Assembly (NCBI GenBank): GCA_021014325.1
Contig: CM037473.1
Location: forward strand, 6,575,501-6,639,500
DNA from: Plazaster borealis
Taxonomy: Eukaryota; Echinodermata; Asteroidea; Forcipulatida; Labidiasteridae
Direction of reading: 5' to 3'
Length of the DNA: 64,000 nucleotides
Shown: piece by piece, positions 35,501 to 44,319 of the stretch
Layout of the letters: every line of letters starts with the position of its first letter
Numbering within the stretch: the stretch's first letter is position 1
Translations under genes and position numbers: made by a program
Notes under the pieces: generated by a model
What the model was told of the DNA's origin: nothing
The model's database searches: none
Seen by the model: the letters and a program-made list of their open reading frames with translations, nothing else

Positions 35501-38500
35501 GCGTGATGTGCGGTACTCACCTCTCACTGTACGTTGACGTGACATTCTTCAACACACGTACAGCATTTGCCATTCGATCTGACATCGTATGCGTGAAGCC
35601 AAACTGCTGAAGAAGGTCGTGTGGATCACGCCCTGCTGATCTCACTCTACGCTCGCCATCTTGAAAAACAGATTTAAAATTATACAATGGATATTCAAAT
35701 TTTGTTTCGTGATTTTTTAATTTAAATTATAAACTATGATTGCAGTTTGTTCGAAAAATATATCAGTAGCAGGAGTAAGGATTGAGGTCTACGTTTTGAG
35801 GATTGAACTAGACGATCGTAGATTAGCAATGCACGAGAGACAGTCCGTTGGTTACCGGCCTGCAAGTTTTTTTTCTCACGAACTTTTTGTCCCCATACGG
35901 GAAATTAACATGGGCTGGAGGAGGAGGATTCAAAAGAGGGCGCTATCAAAAGAAGTTTGTACACAGTTCGCCTTATTGGGGGACAAAAAGTTCGTAGGAA
36001 AAAAATCTCCCCACCGGCCTGGCACCAATTGGTGAACGACCAGCTTTTTAGTACGGAGCCCTAGAGGTGTCATCCGTCTTATTGAGATTCTGAACAATTT
36101 ATCTGGAGGCGACTCGATCTGGAAAGCAGAAAGTCGAATCCAAAAATAATTATTTAAGGTTCTCAACAAGACAGATGGCACTTCCAGAGCCCCGTACTTT
36201 GTAAATTATTTTAAAAGGGGTAAAAAGTGTACACAATCCAATCGCCTACTATCCAATTTGTATTAGTCCGAACATGGTCCGAATTAAATACGGACAATGC
36301 CATGTACTATTAAGCTTTAAAGTACTATAAATCTTTATTCTTGTCAGAACTTGCACTTTAAGGTCGCGTGTGGTGCTGAAACCGACGTTACGATAAACGA
36401 AATCCGAAAATGCTAGTGGCTTAGAAATAATCCTCGCACTATAGGCTAACAAAAATAGACAGACAAGCAAAAGTACAACCAGGCAGTATTTTATGTACAT
36501 GTCAATAATGAAACAGTATGAAACAGAACATAGCAACAATCGATTACCATTTTTTAAACAAGCGTGACTGCTCGCCCAGACATGTGCTCGCCCAGTAAAA
36601 GATAGATAGCTTACATTGTTTGCAGGAATGAAGAAAAAAAGTGTACCTCCAAGTTACTTGAATTAAATGACTGAAAGTTCAAACTATTCCCAAGTATCAC
36701 TTCATTTAAAACAATGCAACGATCTGTCTGACGGTTTCAAATCATCACCATTAATTTTTGCTTTTATTTTTCTCGGCAATCACGAACTGACAAATGTAAA
36801 CACGTCGTTGGAACGGCTACCCCACAAATCATCAATTTCTTGAAAAATACAGCAATCACCAGCATGTAATTTTCCTTTAAGATAGGTTCACAAGGTAATT
36901 TCCAGAAAAAAACACATCTATACTTCGTAATTACTTCAACATTTACAAACAAATTGATCTCTTTAAACCCTGTATGGTTTTCGATATAAATGCATGATAA
37001 ATAGGGCCGATTCAATGCACAGGCAGTCGGAAAGTGGGCTGATTTAAAACACCGGACTAACAAGTTTACACAAAAAACCAGTAAAACCATTGTGAATCTA
37101 TCTTGGATTCACAACAATGTTAGAATAAAATTTGTTTTCAAATTGTCAACTTTCCTCCACAATTTTGTGGAATCAGAAAAAGTCACAGATCACCAATGAA
37201 ATCAAATGATTTACCTGTTCCGTCTTGACACCCCTGGTCCCGCAACCAACGTTCTGTTTCTTGAATGTGGCTTTCAACGTCTCGAAGGAATAACCTCTCG
37301 TCGCCATCTTTGACCAAGTCGGCACCAGAGTTGGTGGCAAACACGACCGGTGATATCCACAGAAATACCAAGCAAACTAGTGAAATTCTGTTGATGAAAT
37401 GTTCATATTATAGTTATCCCCATTTTGTAATCGGCTAGATTTGAAAAAGAATATTTCAAAGTTACGTTTATAAAACCACTCTAAGAGGAAAAGAAATGAA
37501 GTCAACACAGCCAATAGTATTAAACGTAAAGTAAGAAAACACACTGACTTGCGTATCCATTGATCAATTATTGTTTGCGAGATGTGCGTAACAATTTGAT
37601 CGTTGCGTTCATGTTGGTTCTTTTCTAAAATTCATCATGACACGACTTCCAGTGGAATACATGAATTTATTTCGAAAAAAATGTAAAATGCTACTTTTGT
37701 CTTAAACATTCGGTGTACTAGTTTGGAAGATAGGGGAAACATTTTGGGGAGGCCTTTGACAAGCATGGGATTCCGTTCGGCACACAATCAGAGAATGTTA
37801 TGAAAAAGATTGGCTATAGGACCGTCGCAGATTAATTGTCCTTGGAAAGCATGGGTAGAATAAAAAGCAATTTAAAGGCAGCCATATAGTTATACTATAT
37901 ATATTTGTTAAGGAAAATCTGCGATTTCGCTACTTGCACGATCCGCTATGTGCGTGTAGAGCCTCGACTTCATGCTTCGTATTATATTTTTGTGTTCTGT
38001 CTGGATGAAATTGTCATCACATTACCGTGACAATACAGAGTTATATAATGCTTCAGTCACTGTCCCCGATTCGAGGCTCTACACGCAAATGGCTGACCGT
38101 GCAAAGGGTGAAGCAAATATTTTTCTCATGACATACCGCGGTACTCTGACTATGTGCCGAATTCCGTGCTTGTATCATCAAAGGCACAATCCCATATCAC
38201 CTGCCGTGCTATACCAACCGACAGCATACGACTTCTGAAACTGCTCCATGAGACCACAAAAAGACTAAAGCAATTCATTGATAAGGAAAATGATAGACTT
38301 TAGGGTCCGTATCTATGGTATGCCACGCATCGAATGGGCAGTGAGATGTTTTGAATTTTTCCGACGGAGTACAATTGAGTTAGCATTCCTAAAGTTCAGA
38401 CCCACGTAATTAACAAAGTAATTCAAATCTTCTTACGATAATTAACCTGCTATTTATTCAAATCTTCTTACGATAATTAACCTGGTAAATCCGACACCGA

Positions 38501-38815
38501 AGTGTTATTCCATGCAACTCGTGAAAGGCAGCGGAAATTATTAGGCCTGCTATTCTGTTGCAAAATCGGTATATGGCGTTACCTTGTGCATACGGAGACC
38601 ATAACCATATCATAATTAGAATCGTGTTCCAGTGGAATCGAGTCGATTCTTTGTATTCACTTCAATAATTTAAGTGTGTGTGTAGAACCCAGTGTCTAGT
38701 AGTGAACTCAATGATTCACCAAATCCGACGGATGTAAAACAGAGTTTTAAACTTGCATATTAATTTAAGAAACTTACCTCTGATTCGGGAGATTGGCTTT
38801 CTTTCTTGAAGACAT
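20276..38815 (-). CDS. Secreted animal haem peroxidase (ovoperoxidase/MPO-like), complete, 14 exons, 770 aa
   Basis: Fourteen exons join to 2313 nt with every phase matching. The N-terminus has a basic n-region followed by a hydrophobic stretch (about aa 14-30) ending VVFA, a signal peptide split by intron 1. The catalytic set is intact: distal Q226, D229 and H230 in GQFVDHD; R361 and E364 in GDARAAE; proximal H465 in AAFRMGH; the Asn in the [10 protein letters not shown] block at 549; Ca2+ loop T292, F294, D296 and S298 with D231. D229 and E364 correspond to the residues that esterify the haem in mammalian peroxidases; residue 365 is Gln, not the Met that makes the extra bond in MPO. Such enzymes use H2O2 to oxidise halides or cross-link tyrosines; ovoperoxidase hardens the echinoderm fertilisation envelope. 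Family membership is sure; the ovoperoxidase role is inference. It could equally be a paralogue used in immunity or matrix cross-linking. Confidence 0.95.
21618..21951 (-). repeat. SINE type B, near full length
   Basis: Read on the minus strand: head GTGTCGTGGCCGAGTGGTCT, B-box GGTTCGAATCCCGG, body GGATGATACCCATGCCTACA, end in an AT-rich tract. Head is akin to type A but the body differs. Confidence 0.85.
22024..22147 (-). CDS. Haem peroxidase exon 13 (aa 653-693)
   Basis: A short exon found by frame and motif: acceptor TTGCTTTGCAG, donor ACTGC|GTAAGT. Encodes [21 protein letters not shown], the ARV(I/L)CD block. It restores frame between exons 12 and 14 with both split codons (Ala653, Ala694). 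Confidence 0.92.
22645..22814 (-). CDS. Haem peroxidase exon 12 (aa 596-652)
   Basis: Acceptor CTTTGGCAG, donor AAAG|GTAAAG, phase 1. Encodes [25 protein letters not shown] and GDRFWYEN, all in family order. Confidence 0.95.
22892..23290. mobile_element. TTAA MITE, family II
   Basis: Element 22896-23286 between exact TTAA copies, in intron 11 of the peroxidase gene. Confidence 0.8.
23803..23970 (-). CDS. Haem peroxidase exon 11 (aa 540-595)
   Basis: Acceptor CAACCCACAG, donor TACGA|GTAAGT. Encodes [16 protein letters not shown] and YNAWRKYC, the most conserved block of the family; N549 is the likely partner that hydrogen-bonds the proximal His. Confidence 0.96.
24135..24614. mobile_element. 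TTAA MITE, family I, with internal duplication
   Basis: TTAA at 24135-24138. Longer than its relatives because the ATATGCATAAAA...CCTGTGAAAATT part occurs twice around an extra 60-bp segment. It is itself inserted in another repeat (24033-24134 and 24615-24830) whose relatives lie at 50083-50540 and 62330-62600. Confidence 0.75.
24965..25430. repeat. Two adjacent MITEs with GGGCCCAATTTCATA ends
   Basis: One unit 24965-25157 and another 25158-25430 abut at TTGGGCCCTGGGCCCAA. Both are made of GCTTAA/TTAAGC motifs; they end just before exon 10 of the peroxidase. Confidence 0.7.
25559..25734 (-). CDS. Haem peroxidase exon 10 (aa 482-539)
   Basis: Acceptor ATCTTGCAG, donor GATGG|GTAAGT, phase 2. 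Joins exon 9 directly and in frame. Encodes the FF...GMDAFLRGM block and the run into the HLFSDP loop. The intron before it carries the 2.1-kb terminal-repeat element. Confidence 0.93.
25911..28056. mobile_element. 2.1-kb element with terminal inverted tandem repeats
   Basis: Element 25919-28048; outer ends GTGCGGCACC and G(G)GCCGCAC. Each end carries an array of a 41-bp unit (CCTAAATGTCGCCC + CCTAAATGTAGCCCC); the right array is the reverse complement of the left. Flanks ACACACTT (25911-25918) and ACACGCTT (28049-28056) look like an 8-bp target duplication with one change. No transposase ORF. The centre holds a second tandem repeat. Confidence 0.8.
26350..26660 (+). repeat. Tandem repeat of about 60-70 bp
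   Basis: Four to five units built on GCCGTGGTTGATCCGGGATA, a TATTCCTGTACC phrase and GTGCACTGAGCAC, inside the 2.1-kb element. Confidence 0.75.
28412..28550. repeat. Palindromic MITE (GAGGTTTGC ends)
   Basis: GAGGTTTGCTGTGACACCATGT faces its imperfect complement; the core GAAGTGGTGGTTCTGAGAA/TTCTCAGAAGCACCA also pairs. A fragment lies near 35100-35215. Confidence 0.7.
28601..28760. mobile_element. Miniature 144-bp version of the terminal-repeat element
   Basis: 28609-28752 consists almost only of the two terminal arrays joined head to head (GTGCGGCACC...GGTGCCGCAC). Flanks GGACGTGG and AGACGTGA agree in six of eight bases. Confidence 0.75.
29472..29633 (-). CDS. Haem peroxidase exon 9, proximal His (aa 428-481)
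   Basis: Acceptor CTTGCCAG, donor GAG|GTAAAT, phase 0. Encodes [20 protein letters not shown] and the proximal haem ligand H465 (RMGH). Confidence 0.96.
29748..30136. mobile_element. TTAA MITE, family II
   Basis: Element 29752-30132 between exact TTAA copies, in intron 8 of the peroxidase. Confidence 0.8.
30250..30685. repeat. Truncated family II MITE followed by a hairpin MITE
   Basis: 30250-30562 is a family II copy lacking its left end (TTAA at 30563-30566); 30576-30685 is a copy of the hairpin element seen at 9679. Confidence 0.7.
30696..30923 (-). CDS. Haem peroxidase exon 8, catalytic Arg (aa 352-427)
   Basis: Acceptor TTCTTTAG, donor AAT|GTATGT, phase 0. Begins with the [11 protein letters not shown] block (R361, E364), then [17 protein letters not shown] and [10 protein letters not shown], all family hallmarks in the usual order. 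Confidence 0.96.
31437..31728. repeat. Tandem duplication, 146-bp unit
   Basis: Two head-to-tail copies starting CATTCAGGTTCGTTTTAGTC, identical by eye, in intron 7 of the peroxidase: a recent duplication or an assembly artefact. Confidence 0.85.
31913..32016 (-). CDS. Haem peroxidase exon 7 (aa 317-351)
   Basis: Acceptor ATAATCCAG, donor CACAG|GTTAGT, phase 0. Low conservation, as expected for the loop between VYGS and the catalytic Arg; ends in a Cys-containing CVIASPQ. Confidence 0.88.
32496..32726 (-). CDS. Haem peroxidase exon 6, Ca2+ loop (aa 240-316)
   Basis: Acceptor CCAAACAG, donor AAAG|GTAATA. Encodes the Cys-rich [10 protein letters not shown] stretch, IPSNDSFF, and [16 protein letters not shown], which holds the Ca2+-binding loop and the universally conserved VYGS. 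Confidence 0.95.
32801..33093. repeat. MITE with CCAATTTCATAGAGCTG ends
   Basis: Same family as 13332-13528 with an AT-rich insertion near its middle. Confidence 0.65.
33832..34005 (-). CDS. Haem peroxidase exon 5, distal haem site (aa 182-239)
   Basis: Acceptor AACCCACAG, donor AACG|GTACGT. Encodes the distal [10 protein letters not shown] motif: the catalytic His230 with Gln226, and Asp229 in the place of the haem-esterifying Asp. The second Asp (231) is a Ca2+ ligand in the family. Confidence 0.95.
34199..34332. repeat. Hairpin with GAGTGACCAGAAGAGGAGGG arms
   Basis: Arms pair across about 30 bp of loop (ACCCTCTTCTGGTCACT; outer CACGTCTAT/ATAGACGTG). Confidence 0.7.
34636..34829 (-). CDS. 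Haem peroxidase exon 4 (aa 117-181)
   Basis: Acceptor TTTCACACAG, donor GACG|GTAAGT. Contains the [17 protein letters not shown] block that opens the catalytic core of MPO/TPO/peroxidasin-type enzymes, followed by RQLPAAYAD. Confidence 0.93.
34910..35036. repeat. Fragment of family II MITE
   Basis: Keeps only the right third (CTGCTGTACTTCTTA...GTACGATGCCTTCAAG) just upstream of peroxidase exon 4. Confidence 0.65.
35521..35659 (-). CDS. Haem peroxidase exon 3 (aa 71-116)
   Basis: Acceptor TTTTTCAAG, donor GAGAG|GTGAGT, phase 2. Encodes a basic and helical part between the signal peptide and the peroxidase core (an [15 protein letters not shown] stretch and an N-glycosylation sequon NVT), matching the propeptide/early helix area of the family. 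Confidence 0.88.
35878..35995. repeat. MITE with ACGAACTTTTTGTCCCC ends
   Basis: 118 bp with 17-bp inverted ends that are exact complements, in intron 2 of the peroxidase. Confidence 0.75.
37215..37387 (-). CDS. Haem peroxidase exon 2 (aa 13-70)
   Basis: Acceptor ATCAACAG; the first base completes Arg13. Supplies the hydrophobic core of the signal peptide, then an acidic stretch with a coiled-coil-like helix ([15 protein letters not shown]). Donor ACAG|GTAAAT, phase 1. Confidence 0.88.
37715..38265. repeat. Dispersed repeat with inverted halves
   Basis: TTCGGCACACAATCAGAG near the left end and GCCGAATTCCGTGCTTGTAT plus AAAGGCACAATCCCAT near the right are inverted counterparts; GTAGAGCCTCGA and TCGAGGCTCTAC also pair near 37957/38072. 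Related to 19730-19860 and 56895-57125. Confidence 0.55.
38778..38815 (-). CDS. Haem peroxidase exon 1a (aa 1-12 plus two bases)
   Basis: ATG, then a basic MSSRKK start, donor CAGAG|GTAAGT, phase 2. Its junction with exon 2 gives Arg13 and a continuous signal peptide. It has a near twin at 39097-39134. No in-frame ATG follows early in exon 2, so this tiny exon or its twin supplies the start. Confidence 0.85.
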
Positions 38816-38922
38816 CCTTAATCGCGATAAAAAAAACTGGCTTATAACTTATAAGAACGTCTATATTTGATCAGCCACCTTACCAAAGTGAGCATTTGTG
38901 GAGTTGAATTTGTTGCAATGTT

Positions 38923-38932
38923 TCTATATAAG
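38923..38932 (-). promoter_or_regulatory. TATA-like box upstream of peroxidase exon 1a
   Basis: CTTATATAGA read on the minus strand, about 110 nt before the ATG. The box and its flank (AGCGCTCTTATATA) are shared with the second copy at 39233. Confidence 0.5.
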
Positions 38933-39096
38933 AGCGCTAACTAGTCATGTTGTCAAAACCACTCACTTATATATCCTGATAACTAACAATTAACCTGGTA
39001 CATCTGACACCCAAAAAGAGTTACGATCCTGTTCAAAGTGGAACAGGCGAGTATTCACTACAATACTATAGTGTGCGTAAGAATGATGAAACTTAC

Positions 39097-39134
39097 CTCT
39101 GATTCAGGAGATTAGCTTTCTTTCTTGAAGACAT
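39097..39134 (-). CDS. Alternative peroxidase exon 1b (tandem duplicate of exon 1a)
   Basis: Same 38-nt length, same ATG context and same AG|GTAAGT donor as exon 1a. The encoded peptide differs by one residue (Leu instead of Pro at position 10). Splicing to exon 2 at 37387 would keep the frame. Whether it is used, or is a dead copy, cannot be told from sequence. Confidence 0.6.
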
Positions 39135-39232
39135 CCTTACGCGATGAGAAAATTTGATTCTAAGAACGTCTATAGTTGAGCAGCCACCGTTACCAAAACT
39201 AAGCATTTGTGGAGATGAATTGATGCTATGTT

Positions 39233-39242
39233 CTTATATAAG
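39233..39242 (-). promoter_or_regulatory. TATA-like box upstream of peroxidase exon 1b
   Basis: CTTATATAAG, a 10-bp palindrome, about 100 nt before the exon 1b ATG and at nearly the same spacing as in the proximal copy. Preserved spacing suggests a copied promoter. Confidence 0.5.
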
Positions 39243-39639
39243 AGCGCTCACTAGCCATATGTTGTCAAAACCATTCATGCTATAACCTCTGACTTGTTCT
39301 CTCAACATCAATGGGTTTTTTCTTCTGAAGAGTATTTTGAGAGGTTGTGACATAAGGTTAAACGCGCTGGTTCATTCAACTTCTAGTAGGAAGTTGTTGA
39401 CTCTTTAGCACGGACCCCTCAACGTTAACGTGATGGTGGCACTGCAAGGGAGATCACACAGCAATTGTCTTTTTGCAAATAATTTGCGATGGCGCAAATA
39501 TCTGTGCAAATATTTGAGATGTCGCAACACAGCAGCAGCAGCAAAAGTTTGGCAAAATGCTGGTTTCGCAAAATTAATTAGTAAAGTGAAAATCTTGACT
39601 GAAGTGCTTCAATGCTGCTTTGCCGACAGCTACTGCTTG

Positions 39640-39718
39640 AGCGTGTCGTGGCCGAGCGGTCTACTTCACCGGACCCAAGCTGCAAGCTCTGGTGTTGTCA
39701 GCAGCAGAGTATGGGTTT
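39640..39718 (+). repeat. SINE head fragment, type B
   Basis: GCGTGTCGTGGCCGAGCGGT through AGCAGCAGAGTATGGGTT, then unrelated sequence. Confidence 0.7.
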
Positions 39719-40424
39719 TCTACAAAAGAACAACAACTAGAGGTGCATTTGCACGAACACTATACAAAAAGAAATAGAACACATTCAACAAGACATTTAG
39801 TTTTTGTGACAACACAAATACAAGGTGTTCGTGTTGTTGATCCTTGAATTGAGTTTTAGCCTATGACCTCATGGTACATGTCTCGAGATTCAAGGTTAAA
39901 TAATTTTAAAACTTGTCACCAGAGGGCGCTGTTGACATCATGACGTAATTTGCGAATTTAAAATCCATGTTTTATTATGCTTCCATTTTCATGGTTTATA
40001 AACCATAATATGTTTTAAAGATGCTTCAATTTTCATGGTTTATAACCCCATCTTTTGGTCAAGTAACTTTATGATTGTGTAAACTATTTTTGTTTGTAGG
40101 ACCAAATAAGTATAACCTACCTCTTGATACAGAGATCCCCTGTACAAACATTTAGTGTAAGCCTCGATGTTATACATAAATCTGGTAAAACATATTTTAT
40201 TAGATAATGTTTCAGTCAACAAAATTAGATAAACAGAAAAAAAATCAAGCTACAGATAATAAAATGTTTTAAGAATATCGGGAACTTCTTGAAAATATAA
40301 TGTATAAAGCATACAATGACAAAAGTATTGCTCACCATAGCTTTTGAAGATGACAGGCTGTGAATAACTATACAAACAAGAATGGTGTGTTAACAAACAC
40401 AAATGCCCCGCTGAGATTACCTCA

Positions 40425-41005
40425 TTCTTGAGTTATCATTTCTTTTGTTTTAGCCACAATTACCTTGACATTTGACAAGGGGATCCAAAAACAATAAGCT
40501 TCTGAAGGATCCCATAACCAATCCACACACCAAGGTTGGAGTTTATATAGCAAGTCCTTCTTGAGTTATCACTTGCACAACATTTCTTTTGTTTTAGCCA
40601 TAATGACCTTTACATTTAACTTAGAGAGTCCAAAAACAATAGGCTTCTGGAGGATCTCGAGACCAATCCAAACACCAAGTTTGGAGTTAATATGCCAAGG
40701 CTTTCTTGAGTTATCACTCGGACAACATTTCTTTTGTTTTAGCCATAATGACCTTGACATTTTTTGTATGGGATCCAAAAACAATAGGCTTCTGTGGGAT
40801 CCCAAGACCAATCCACACACCAAGTTTGGAGTTTATATACCAAGTCCTTCTTGAGTTATCACTCGGACAACATTTCTTTTGTTTTAGCCATAATGACCTT
40901 TACATTTTTTGTATGGGATCCAAAAACAATAGGCTTCTGTGGGATCCCAAGACCAATCCACACACCAAGTTTGGAGTTGATATGCCAAGTCCTTCTTGAG
41001 TTATC
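40425..41005. repeat. 145-bp tandem repeat, four units
   Basis: TTGAGTTATC recurs at 40428, 40561, 40706, 40851 and 40996. The unit contains CAACATTTCTTTTGTTTTAG and ACACACCAAGTTTGGAG. It is open in several frames on both strands as a by-product of the repeat; no protein family is recognised. Confidence 0.85.
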
Positions 41006-41021
41006 GCTCGGACAATGATTG

Positions 41022-41048
41022 CACACACACACACACACACACACACAG
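41022..41048 (+). repeat. (CA)n microsatellite
   Basis: About 13 CA units directly after the 145-bp array. Confidence 0.95.
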
Positions 41049-41054
41049 ATGTAT

Positions 41055-41230
41055 GTGTAAGGTGTAAACCGAGGACTTCTCTTTGTTCTCCCATTGTTTG
41101 GAGATAGTTTTTTTCAGCGACGTCCCCATTGGTTTTGTACACGAAATCAAAGCGAGGACGTCCTCGGTACACCTTTTCCCCGGATCCCTTTTGTTAAAGT
41201 CCTCGGTTTGAATGCGTAGACATGCCCACA
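41055..41230. repeat. Dispersed repeat with GAGGACTTCTCTTTGTTC
   Basis: Matches 54743-54900 closely (GCGACGTCCCCAT, GCGAGGACGTCCTCG, CCCTTTTGTTAAAGTCCTCG). Both copies sit beside CA microsatellites. Confidence 0.75.
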
Positions 41231-43464
41231 CACACACACACCACACACACACGGAAGGACAAGGCAAACACTATATGCCCCTTCGGCTTGCTTCGCCGGC
41301 GGGGCATAAAAACCAAAACCGAACAGTTCTGTGTGTAGTGGCAGACCATGAATGAAAGTTTTTGGTATCAAACTGCAGTTTTAGCTCGAAGTAAGTATCT
41401 TTATAATCATCATGATAAATAATATTTGAAAATAAGAGATTTAAGCCAGTTCATGCCTATATTGCAGCAACTTTAAAGCATGATGCATGAGCACATGGCA
41501 AGGTGAATGTCATACACAATGTAGGCTACATCCAAATCATACATTGTAGTATGGGTAAAGCTTGTAGGTATTGTAATAACATTCCAATAATGAATCATGG
41601 TGTTTTTTTGTATACCTTAATTGGCAAGATTATTAGATTAAGTGAATTAAAATTACGTTGGCCCAACGCTATAATTGGAAAAGTTGTACAGAAAGCTCTA
41701 CACTATAGTACACCCTGACTGATTCAATGTTCAGTTTGTGTTATGTTTAACTGGCGAGACAAGTGAACGCGACTTTTAGGTATTTTTTAGTGACTACCAT
41801 AAACGCCCTCCATGGAACGGCATGACAAACCACCGTGGTCGAAAGTTAGCGCGACCAATTAACGGCTTCAGTGACGTCATGATCCATTTTTGAAGTTGGA
41901 TGAAGTTATGACAAAATTATGTGTAGGCCTATGTTGGCAGCCATTTTGAAATTTCACGGTTAAGGCTGCCATTGTTGTTTTTAAAAGCTGCTTAGTTGAA
42001 TTTGTCATGGAAAACATAAGACCTACAAAAATTGCTAAAATCGGACCATATAATTAGAGATTTTGTAAATTTGACCCTTGACCTAAAGTGCGTTAATTGT
42101 CCTTTCCACGTTTCCGGTCACAGTGACGTAACGGAAGGTCGGACATTGGACAAACAAACCATATATTTCTAATGATTCTGTATTGACGAGTTCTACATAA
42201 ACATTTCGAAAGGATAGGGCATTTTGTCAAACCTGTTCCTAAGAAACATTAAAAATAGGATCCCACTTGAGCAGCCGGTATTTCTTTGTTGTTTCTTTGG
42301 AGTGTCAATCATATGAAAAGTCATGTTAAAAAGCCTATTATAACAATTATATTCACAATGTTCTACTGCATAATATTATACTGAATAAAGTGACCATTGC
42401 ATGCTGTTTCAAAAATTGTTGCTCAAAACTATCTTCGTTTTTTCCTTCCTCCATGATTTAACATTCCGTGCACTCAACAACTTAGTGACCCTGCTCTTGT
42501 ATTACAGGATATAGATCTTAAATTTCACAACACCGTATCGGGAACAATAATGTCCGATAACATCAGGTCAAAGTCAAACAATTGAGGACAACCAACCATT
42601 CATTTTCATGACCTTCGACCCCATCATGAATACAATGGAAAGCACTTTGTCAACACGTAATATTTTTATGTCAACAAACAAACGATCTCCAGCATAAATT
42701 TGCATGGTACCTAGACTTATACTGAATTTAAACTAAACTAGTAGTAGATAGGGCAACAGACTATCGGGTTTTTGTCACGCCATAATCAGTCAACGCTGAG
42801 TTTTGCGTGAGAAATTCCAGGTAAATTCTAATTCGTTCACCATGGTTTCTACGAGTTAAAAAAATACACACTAGTTATGTAGAGGGGCAACCTGAAATTG
42901 TCAATTCTGTTGGACAACTTTTATTTGTAAGTAGACATAGTTGTGCTTTTAATTTTATATAAAATTACACTTGATTTCGAAATCCGCGAACAAGACAATC
43001 GTGTTGCTTGCGCACAACAATAATAAGTAGCAATATGGCAACAACAAAGCAGGTCCATGATAACTTCACAAAATAAGGTCCCTGGCCGTTTGGTTGATTA
43101 ATATGCATAATCGCATTTGCGATAGATCTTTGGGGCATGGTTGTTGCAGACCATGACTATGATTCTACGAAGTTCAATGAATGAATGAAGTGATTTCCCA
43201 TTAAAAAACCAAAGTCAGACATGTCAGATGCCAGTCATCTCGCGCCCCTAGCAAAGTCGCCACCTATAAAGTCGCCATCTCTGCAAAGTCGTCCCATATT
43301 TGCTACTCTAGTCATTACTTGCCTAATGACTATCGGTCTATATCAGTTATCAGGATCATGAAGATGGTGTAGGATTGTGCAATTTAATGTGCAGGGACTC
43401 GGGAGTGGTACTGGTACGGTAGCTGCGATAATTAATCGTCGACTCATCATATTCATAGTCATGT
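41230..43464. other. Gene-free stretch
   Basis: No exon, RNA gene or clear repeat recognised on either strand. Confidence 0.4.
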
Positions 43465-43815
43465 TTAAAGGGATGGTATACGTTTGGTAATTGGAACCCA
43501 CTGTTTGTTTCAATCTTATACAGTTATTATAAAACTAACCTGTGATAATTTCATTTCATATTGCCGAAAATATTGAGCGGTTTTGTCCAAGCAGGAAGAA
43601 TTATCGCAATTGGAATAACACAATCTGAGAAACGTTACTGTCATTAACGCTTTTCAGATTCTAATTTTTGGTGATAAAAAGTGATATTTTTGTTTCCATT
43701 TATAACCACATTACTTCAAAGTGCAATGTTTTTCTCAAAATGTTTATACGTGTACTAACTACTATCAGAAGCTGCTGTACTTCTTACCAAGTAAGTTTTT
43801 ATTGCCATTAATTTG
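43465..43815. mobile_element. TTAA MITE, family II, 3'-truncated
   Basis: TTAA at 43465-43468, start AGGGATGGTATACG; breaks off after GCCATTAATTTGAG. Confidence 0.7.
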
Positions 43816-43919
43816 AGGACCAGTCAGAATTCACTCCAATCAAGTGGTCCCGCTGGCTAGTTCAGTGTTGAGAAGCATGGCTATTTAGTATGAATTATCC
43901 ATGGACAAATTAATCAGCA

Positions 43920-44222
43920 AATATTTATCAGTAGGCTAACTTTTATCCCAACCTCGGGTTTACTTTATACTAGCTATACCAATATCTAAGTAGTAATTTA
44001 GTTGCAATAGTGTTTTCATATTGCTGTATTGTTCTTTGTTTTTGTTCTTGTATCGAGTGGGGTCTCTACTCGACAAGCTAATGCTTTTTGGAGACCTCCA
44101 TCCTCACACAATTATCCAAATGTCGTTATGTTTTCTTATTACTATAAAAGTATAATATAATGTAAATTATAATACCTTCTTTGTGTGTTGGAAAAAATAA
44201 AGAAATGAATGAATGAAAAAAA
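43920..44222 (+). repeat. Likely 3' end of a non-LTR retroelement
   Basis: Ends GGAAAAAATAAAGAAATGAATGAATGAA, a short-motif tail; compare 56030-56121, which ends (GAATT)n. No reverse transcriptase sequence is present. Confidence 0.4.
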
Positions 44223-44319
44223 GTGCAAAAGCTGACTGACAAGTGAAATGAAAAGCTAACTCAACTGTTCCTGGTAGCTAGTCATAGTTGATACAGCAAA
44301 CAAACCATTGTTTTATTAG

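Larger units (their letters stand above)
38460..39300 (-). repeat. Tandem duplication of promoter and first exon
   Basis: The stretch from TAATTAACCTGGTA through the tiny exon, its donor, GCATTTGTGGAG and the TATA box occurs twice (about 38460-38975 and 38990-39295). The copies differ by substitutions and an indel of roughly 200 bp in the intronic part. Exon, donor and TATA are the best-kept parts. Confidence 0.75.

Noticed and set aside
40561..41018. Several 80-100 aa open frames on both strands
   Set aside because: They come from the 145-bp tandem repeat and look alike only because the DNA repeats; no domain, and frames are open on both strands at once.
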